A stretch of 17,076 nucleotides of DNA, taken from the NCBI GenBank assembly GCA_038523655.1, contig JBCBJG010000039.1, positions 1-17,076 on the forward strand, given 5' to 3'. The stretch is from CALHAX01 sp038523655 (GTDB lineage: Bacteria; Pseudomonadota; Alphaproteobacteria; Rhizobiales; CALHAX01). The position numbers were made by a program, and so were the translations under genes. Below are positions 1 through 6,300 of this stretch, one piece after another (the first letter of the stretch is position 1; the number at the start of each line of letters is the position of its first letter). The notes beneath the pieces are model-generated. The model did no database searches. It was not told the origin of the DNA and saw nothing but the letters and a program-made list of their open reading frames with translations.

Positions 1-807
1 GGGGCGTCAGGGGCAGATCAGTTCGAATTCATCGTCTTCACCGAGGTGACCAACCCGCAGATGGCGGTCGTCAAGTCGTCGACGGTCAACGTCGGCAGCA
101 ACGGTCGCGTCGATGCGGGCGACACGATTACGTACACCTACACGGTGCGGAACACGGGGAACGTAACGCTCTTCGATGTGGCCGTCGCGGAGAACAGCGG
201 CACCTTCACCGGCACCTTCAGCCAGCTCACGACCCCGACGCGGACGGCAGGCGGTGCCAATATCGACGGGGATGGTGATGCGTTCGACCTCGCGGTCGGC
301 TCCGGGACGATGACGTTCCAGTCGACGTACACGATCCAGCAGGCGGACATCGACGCCGGTCCGCTCACCAACCAGGCGACGGCAAGCGCAACGGTCGAGA
401 CGCAATCCGGTGGTGCGACGATCAACGACAACTCTGACGAAAGCGGTTTCGGCGCGGGGGATAATGACCCGACGGTGACGCCGCTTCCGCCGGTTCCGCT
501 GCTGACGATTACCAAGCTTGCCGACGACGATACCGAGCGCGGTGCGGGGGAAGAAATTACCTACACCTATCGGGTCCAGAACTCCGGCAACGTCACGATC
601 AGCAATGTGCAGATCAGTGATGCGCACAACGGCTCCGACCCTCCGCCGACACCGCAGAACGAAACACTCGTTACCGATAATGCGCCCGCCAACGACTCGA
701 CCGACGCAGCGGCAAACGGCGTCTGGGACAGTCTCGCGCCCGGCGACGCCGTCAGATTCACGGGGACATACGACGTCACGCAGATCGACGTCGATCTCCG
801 TCAGTAA
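1..807 (+). CDS. DUF11/DUF7507-repeat surface protein, 5'-truncated by window edge
   Basis: The frame is open from base 1 to TAA at 805-807, giving 268 visible codons. The first possible start inside the window is a GTG at 46, which falls mid-domain, so the real start lies upstream. Two repeats are visible. The first starts at 'MAVVKSS', continues through 'ITYTYTVRNTGNVTLFDV' and 'QADIDAG', and ends in 'TNQATASA' plus an acidic linker ('DNSDESG', 'DNDPTVTPL'). The second starts at 'LLTITKLADDD' and stops abruptly at 'VTQIDVDLRQ'. The Lys-rich first strand, the YTY-V-N-GN core and the N-x-A last strand are typical of DUF11/DUF7507 beta-sandwich repeats, which occur in secreted and cell-surface proteins. 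There is no anchor, sortase signal or autotransporter domain at the C-terminus. Both repeats match, position for position, the last two repeats of the next gene, which is a paralogue 45 nt downstream and probably in the same operon. The ligand or role is unknown. Confidence 0.85.
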   Translation, partial: GASGADQFEFIVFTEVTNPQMAVVKSSTVNVGSNGRVDAGDTITYTYTVRNTGNVTLFDVAVAENSGTFTGTFSQLTTPTRTAGGANIDGDGDAFDLAVGSGTMTFQSTYTIQQADIDAGPLTNQATASATVETQSGGATINDNSDESGFGAGDNDPTVTPLPPVPLLTITKLADDDTERGAGEEITYTYRVQNSGNVTISNVQISDAHNGSDPPPTPQNETLVTDNAPANDSTDAAANGVWDSLAPGDAVRFTGTYDVTQIDVDLRQ

Positions 808-840
808 TTCGCGTTCGCAGTTGCGTACCTTTTGCAACCC

Positions 841-845
841 AGGGG
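841..845 (+). promoter_or_regulatory. Ribosome binding site deciding the start at 853
   Basis: AGGGG lies 7 nt upstream of ATG 853. It favours this ATG over the in-frame TTG at 832, which has no Shine-Dalgarno sequence and would put seven extra residues before the signal peptide. Confidence 0.7.
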
Positions 846-852
846 ACGAAAA

Positions 853-3123
853 ATGAGACAGGTTCGACAAGCCCTGTCCAAGTTGCTGCTGACATGCGGG
901 ATCGCCGTCGGTGGGATTTTGGCAGGCACGATGGGCGCCCACGCGCAAATCGTGAACACCGCGACGGTCACGGGTTCGCCCGCGGCCGGTACGCTTCCAA
1001 CCACCACGGCGACGGAAAGCGTCACCGTGGTTGCAGCGAATCCATCGGTCGAGACAACGAAGACGGTCGTTGTCGCGCCGGGCGGGTCCAACCCGCCGGT
1101 GGCTGGTGACACGCTCAACTACACGATTACGATCCAGAACACGGGCAACGTCACGCTCGTGAACGTCGGGGTCGCGAGCGACACACTTGAGCGGCTCGAC
1201 ACGGGCAACACCGCGCTGACGCTCGGTGCGATCACCTTCGTCAGCAACTCCGGATCATCGCCGCAGGGTCAGCTCGCACCGCTGGAAACTGCGACGTTCA
1301 CCGCGAGTTACACGCTGGTGCAGGCGGACATCGATGCCGGGGGCGTGCAGAACCAGGCGACCGGTACGGGTGAAGGCCCGGCGGGCGGTTCGCTCGGTGG
1401 TGGCACCGTGGTCACGGACGATTCCGACGACGGCATCGATACCGACGGTAACACGGCCGACGATCCAACCCAGACGATCATCCCGAACAATGCGCTCATC
1501 GCGCTCGTGAAAACCGGGTCAATCACGGACGTCAACACGAACGGCCGTACGGATGCGAACGACACGATCACGTACACCTACACGGTGACCAACACCGGTA
1601 ACGTGACGCTGTTCGATATCGCGGTGGCCGAACTCGATACCGCGCCCAACGACCAGTTCACGGGTAACGGTACGACGCCGACGCCGGCCTACGACGCCGG
1701 TGGCACTAACGAGGGTGGCAACGCGACCCTGCTCGACCTGTTGCCGGGTGCGTCCATGACGTTCGAGGCGACGTATACGCTCGTCCAGGCCGACATCGAC
1801 CAAGGTGGCGTCGCAAACCAGGCGCGGGCGACCGGTAACGATCCGGCAGGCACGCCGGTAACCGACGACTCGGACGAGAGCTCGACGGCCGCCGGTCAGG
1901 ATGATCCGACGAACACGCCGATCACGCGTTCGCCGCTCATCGCGCTTGTGAAGACGGGTACGGTCAACGACGCCGCTGCCCCGACCGGGCTGAGCGCCAA
2001 CGACACCATCACGTACACGTACACGGTGACCAACACCGGTAACACGACGCTGTTCGATATCGGGGTGACCGAGCTCGATACGGCGCCGACCGACGAGTTC
2101 ACCGGTAACGGCACGGCGCCAACGCCGACGTTCAACGCCGGTGGTACGGACGAGGACGGTCAAGGGGATGCGGCAGACCTGGTGCCAGGTGCATCGCTGA
2201 CCTTCCAGGCGACCTACACGATCGTGCAGGCCGACATCGACCAAGGCAGCGTTGCCAACCAGGCACGTGCCAACGGTACCGACCCGCAGAACAACAGCGT
2301 CACCGACGACTCGGATGAGAGCTCGACGGCTGCCGGTGATGACGATCCGACTGTGACGCCGCTGACCGCGACGCCGCTCATCGGTCTTGTCAAGTCTGCG
2401 ACCCAGAACCCGGGTGCGGATGGTATCCTGCAGGCGGGTGAGACGATCACGTACACCTACACGGTGACGAACGAGGGCAACACGACCCTGTTCGACGTGA
2501 CCGTCGCGGAGAACGCCGGAACGTTCACCGGTACGTTCGCCAACCTGACCACGCCGACGCGTACCGCCGGTGGTGGCGATATCGACGGCGAGGCCGATGC
2601 GTTCGACCTGGCAGTTGGCAACGGGACGATCACGTTCGAGGCGACCTACACGGTCACTCAGGCGGACATCCTGAACGGCTCGGTGACCAACCAGGCAGTG
2701 GCAACGGGTACGCCGCCGTCCGGACCGGCTGTGACGGACAACTCGGACGAGTCCACTCCGGGTGCCGGCGACAACGATCCGACGGTGTCGACGATCACAC
2801 CTCAGCCGCGTGTCACGCTCGCGAAGGTCGCGGATAACGACACCAACCGAGCTGCGGGTGACGAGATCGTCTACACGTACACGATCGAAAACACCGGTAA
2901 TGTGCCGATCAACAGCGTGAGCGTGAACGACACGCACAACGCGCAGAACCCGGTCGGCAGCCCGGAAAACGAAACCCTCGACAACGACGGGGGTGTGGCG
3001 ACCGGCGACAGCACGGATGCCACGGCAAACAACGGCACGTGGGATGTGCTGGCTCCGGGCGACCGGATCACCATCCAGCGCCGCTACACGGTCACCCAGA
3101 GTGACGTCGATCTCCTGCAGTAA
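853..3123 (+). CDS. Secreted five-repeat DUF11/DUF7507 protein
   Basis: The predicted product has 756 residues. The ATG at 853 has a good Shine-Dalgarno and opens a clear Sec signal peptide: basic MRQVRQALSK, hydrophobic core, and cleavage after 'MGAHA' giving mature 'QIVNTATVTG'. Five repeats of about 145 residues follow, starting near residues 68, 215, 362, 509 and 653. Each begins with a Lys strand ('LIALVKT'), has the 'TYTYTVTNTGN' core and a 'QADID' strand, and (except the last) ends in 'NQA' followed by an acidic DDSDES/DDPT linker. Repeats 2 and 3 are nearly identical at the DNA level, indicating recent duplication. The last repeat stops at 'VTQSDVDLLQ', without the final N-x-A strand. 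The mature protein has no cysteine and no anchoring domain. It is likely a secreted or surface structural protein. The paralogue upstream and the larger repeat protein downstream support a shared role. The fold assignment is confident; the function is inferred only. Confidence 0.9.
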   Translation: MRQVRQALSKLLLTCGIAVGGILAGTMGAHAQIVNTATVTGSPAAGTLPTTTATESVTVVAANPSVETTKTVVVAPGGSNPPVAGDTLNYTITIQNTGNVTLVNVGVASDTLERLDTGNTALTLGAITFVSNSGSSPQGQLAPLETATFTASYTLVQADIDAGGVQNQATGTGEGPAGGSLGGGTVVTDDSDDGIDTDGNTADDPTQTIIPNNALIALVKTGSITDVNTNGRTDANDTITYTYTVTNTGNVTLFDIAVAELDTAPNDQFTGNGTTPTPAYDAGGTNEGGNATLLDLLPGASMTFEATYTLVQADIDQGGVANQARATGNDPAGTPVTDDSDESSTAAGQDDPTNTPITRSPLIALVKTGTVNDAAAPTGLSANDTITYTYTVTNTGNTTLFDIGVTELDTAPTDEFTGNGTAPTPTFNAGGTDEDGQGDAADLVPGASLTFQATYTIVQADIDQGSVANQARANGTDPQNNSVTDDSDESSTAAGDDDPTVTPLTATPLIGLVKSATQNPGADGILQAGETITYTYTVTNEGNTTLFDVTVAENAGTFTGTFANLTTPTRTAGGGDIDGEADAFDLAVGNGTITFEATYTVTQADILNGSVTNQAVATGTPPSGPAVTDNSDESTPGAGDNDPTVSTITPQPRVTLAKVADNDTNRAAGDEIVYTYTIENTGNVPINSVSVNDTHNAQNPVGSPENETLDNDGGVATGDSTDATANNGTWDVLAPGDRITIQRRYTVTQSDVDLLQ

Positions 3124-3180
3124 TCGACGCTGACCGACGGACCGAACCGATGAAGACCTGGATCACACCCGATCATGCGA

Positions 3181-3204
3181 GCGAGGGAGAGAAATCTCCC
3201 TCGC
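3181..3204 (+). other. Perfect 10-bp hairpin with GAAA tetraloop
   Basis: The arms GCGAGGGAGA (3181-3190) and TCTCCCTCGC (3195-3204) are perfectly complementary around a GAAA loop of GNRA type. No T-run follows, so it is not a classical terminator. It lies 57 nt after the stop at 3123 and may stabilise the 3' end of the upstream mRNA or belong to a larger leader structure. Confidence 0.7.
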
Positions 3205-3236
3205 AGAAGATGACCGCGGGTGATCTGTCCCTGGGT

Positions 3237-3263
3237 GGTGACATCGGTTCAGGTGCCGACACC
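3237..3263 (+). other. Bulged hairpin in the intergenic region
   Basis: GGTG (3237-3240) pairs with CACC (3260-3263) and TCGG (3244-3247) with CCGA (3256-3259). There is an ACA bulge on the left side and an 8-nt loop. It lies between the GNRA hairpin and the terminator-like hairpin. The stems are short, so it may be chance, but the three structures sit in one 120-nt stretch. Confidence 0.35.
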
Positions 3264-3269
3264 ATGCGT

Positions 3270-3333
3270 TCCCGGCGGCGGCAGTATCCCGCCGCCGGGA
3301 TTTCTTCCCTTCTCCCGTTTGTCTCTTTTTTTT
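3270..3333 (+). terminator. Likely intrinsic terminator or attenuator
   Basis: A perfect 12-bp stem, TCCCGGCGGCGG (3270-3281) with CCGCCGCCGGGA (3289-3300), surrounds a 7-nt loop. The right arm is followed at once by TTTCTTCCC, a pyrimidine-rich stretch, and a run of eight T at 3326-3333. This fits a rho-independent terminator for the upstream repeat genes. It lies only 56 nt before the next start codon, so it could also act as an attenuator in the leader of the giant gene. Confidence 0.65.
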
Positions 3334-3389
3334 CTCCCGGCGCCCCTCACGATCGGGCGGCTCGGGAACTTTTGCCGCGGCGCTCTCCC

Positions 3390-6300
3390 ATGACCTCACG
3401 CATCATCAGGTCACTCTTCACCGGCATGCTGGCCGGTGGGTCCATGGTTGCCGCGAGCACCGCTCTCAACGCACAGCTCGTCAACGATGCGACGGTGCTT
3501 GGCTCGCCGGTGCTCGGGCAGTTCACGAGCCCGACGGCGCAGGAATCCGTCACGATGCAGCAGGGTCTGCCGCGGATTTCCGTGGTGAAGACCTCCGTGC
3601 TGAACGACGGTGGTGACGGTGCCGACGTCAATGACACGATCACGTACACCTACACGGTCCGCAACGAGGGTAATGTCACGCTGTTCGACGTGACGCTGGC
3701 CGAGGTCACGAGCGGGCCGAATGCATTTACCGGCGCCGGTACCGTGCCGACACCGGCGCGCCAGTCTGGCGGGACCACGATCAATGGCACCGGCTCGAAC
3801 AACGATCTCGCTGTCGGCGGTGCGCCGCTCATCTACACGGCGACGTACACGCTCGAGCAAGCTGACATCGATGCTGGGCAGGTCGACAACCAGGCGCTGG
3901 CATCCGCTTCGACAGCCCAGAACCAGCCGGTCACGGACCTTTCCGACGAGAGCGCCACGGCGCCTGGCGACGACGATCCGACATCGACGACTATCCCGCG
4001 TGATCCACGCATCGCGGTGGTCAAGACGGCGACCGTCAACGAGGGCGGCAACGGTCTGAATGCGGGCGACACGATCACGTACACCTACACGGTGACAAAC
4101 GAGGGAAATGTCTCTCTTTTCGATGTCACGCTTGCAGAGGTGACGAGCGGTCCGAATGCATTCACCGGCACAGGTACGGTGCCGACACCGACCCGCCAGT
4201 CCGGCGGCGCAACGTTGAATGCGACGGGCACGAACAACGATCTCGCCGTTGGCGGTGCCGCTCTGGTGTTTACCGCGAGCTATCAGATCCAGCAGGCGGA
4301 TATCGACAACGGCGGCGTGTCGAACCAGGCGCTTGCCTCGTCAAGCGATCCGTCCGGTCAGCCCGTCACCGATACGTCGGATGAGAGCGGCACAGGGCCG
4401 GGCGATAACGACCCGACATCGACGCCGCTGATCGCCGCCCCGCAGATTGCGCTCGTGAAGACGGCTGTGATCAACGATGGTGGCGACGGACGCGTCGATG
4501 CGAACGACACGATTACCTACCGATATACGGTCTCGAACACCGGCAACACGACGCTGTTCGATGTCTCCGTCGCGGAGATCACGAGTGGTCCCAACGCGTT
4601 CACAGGGGCAAATGCCGCGCCGACGCCCGTGCGTGTTTCAGGCGGCGCGGACCTTAATGGCTCGGGCGGGCTGAACGATCTCGCGGTCGGCGGTGGAACC
4701 ATCGTCTTTGAAGCATCGTACGCGATCGCGCAGGCAGACATCGACGCGCAAGGTGTGACCAACCAGGCGCAAGCCAGCGCGACCGATCCCGGTGCGCAGC
4801 CGGTCACTGACCTGTCGGATGATAATTCTCCGCTCGTCGGGGCCAACGATCCAACGTCGACGCCGATCACGCAGCAGCCGGCGATTGGCCTCGTCAAGTC
4901 GGCGAGCGTCGATGACGGCGGCGATGGCCTCGGCGCGAACGACACGATCACCTACACGTATACGGTCTCGAACCTCGGCAACACGACGCTGTTCGATGTC
5001 TCGCTCGCTGAAATAACCTCCGGTGTAAACGCGTTCACCGGCAACAACGCAGCGCCGACCCCCACGCAGAGCGGTGGAGGTGTCGACCTCAATGGTTCGG
5101 GCGGTGCCAATGATCTCGCGGTGGGTGTCGGGACGATCACGTTCACCGCGACGTATCCGATTGCGCAGTCCGACATCGATCAGGGCGGCGTGGCGAACCA
5201 GGCGCAAGTGTCTGCGAACGATCCGCAGGGTCAGCCGACGACAGACCTCTCGGATGAGACCACGCCGGGGGTCGGCGACAATGATCCGACGTCAACGCCG
5301 CTCGTCGGCACGCCGGTTGTTGCGGTGGTGAAGACCGGTGTGTTGAACGATGGCGGCGATGGCCAGATCGATGTCAACGACACGATCACCTACACGTACG
5401 AAGTCTCGAACACGGGAAACACTACGCTGTTCGACGTCGACGTCACAGAGCTGGCGGCGAGCTTCACTGGGTCCGGCACGCTGCCGACGCCGACATATTT
5501 CTCCGGCGGTGCGGATCTCGATGGTGAAGGAGATGCGGTAGACCTTGCTGTCGGCAACGCGACGATCACCTTCACGGCGCAATACAGCCTGACGCAGCAG
5601 GACATCGATGCCGGCACCTTGACGAACCAAGTGCAGGCCACGGCGACGCCGCAGGTCGGCGGCCCGGTGAGTGATCTCTCGGACGACAACAGCACGGCGG
5701 CCGGGCAAGACGATCCGACGAGCGTGACGTTGCCGGCGCAGCCACGGGTTGCGCTCGTTAAAACCTCCATACTGAACGACGGTGGTGACGGCGCCGACGT
5801 GGGTGACACGATCACTTACACCTACACCGTGCACAACGAGGGCAACGTCACGCTATTCGACGTTGCTGTCACCGAGAGCGCGGTGACGTTTGGTGGGTCG
5901 GGTACGGTGCCGACGCCCGTCTACGCGTCCGGCGGAGGAAATCTCGACGGTGACGGTGATGCAGCAGACCTCGCGGTCGGCACCGGCACGATCACGTTCA
6001 CCGCGACCTACACGATCACGCAGTCCGACATCGACAATGGCGGTGTGCTGAACCAGGCAACGGCGAACGCGAACCCGCCGACGGGCCCGCCGGTCAGTGA
6101 CCTGTCGGATGATAACAGCACGGGGGTCGGTGCGGACGATCCGACGAACACAACGATCACGCGGACCCCGGCAATCGGCCTCGTCAAAACCTCGAACGTT
6201 GATCTCGGTGCCGATGGACGGCTGGGTGCCGGCGACACGATCACCTACACGTATACGATCTCCAATCTCGGCAACACGACGCTGCTCGATGTGGTGCTGA

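Larger units (their letters stand above)
1..3123 (+). repeat. Coding repeat array, period about 430-440 bp
   Basis: Repeat units run through both paralogues. Unit starts are visible near 61, 508, 1054, 1495, 1936, 2377 and 2809. A core such as ACGATCACGTACACCTACAC recurs with few changes. Units 1495 and 1936 are the most similar pair. The array is protein-coding throughout. Confidence 0.85.
3124..3389 (+). other. Intergenic region (266 nt) between repeat genes
   Basis: The frame of the next gene stays open from an ATG at 3150. That start has no Shine-Dalgarno, encodes 80 residues unlike the family, and runs through the three hairpins, so the region is treated as non-coding. It holds the GNRA hairpin, the bulged hairpin and the terminator-like stem with its T-run. 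No convincing -35/-10 pair is visible between the T-run and the next start. Confidence 0.6.

Noticed and set aside
808..852. Terminator between the two repeat paralogues (GTTGC/GCAAC)
   Set aside because: The stem is only 5 bp with a 9-nt loop and no T-run after it. The 45-nt gap fits an operon.
1519..2937. 472-codon open frame on the minus strand opposite the repeat gene
   Set aside because: It mirrors the repeats of the plus-strand gene, is rich in Arg/Val/Gly, and has no signal peptide or recognisable domain. It is a by-product of GC-rich repetitive coding sequence.
3150..3389. 80-residue N-terminal extension of the giant protein
   Set aside because: It runs through three hairpins, has no Shine-Dalgarno at 3150, and would bury the signal peptide that starts at 3390.
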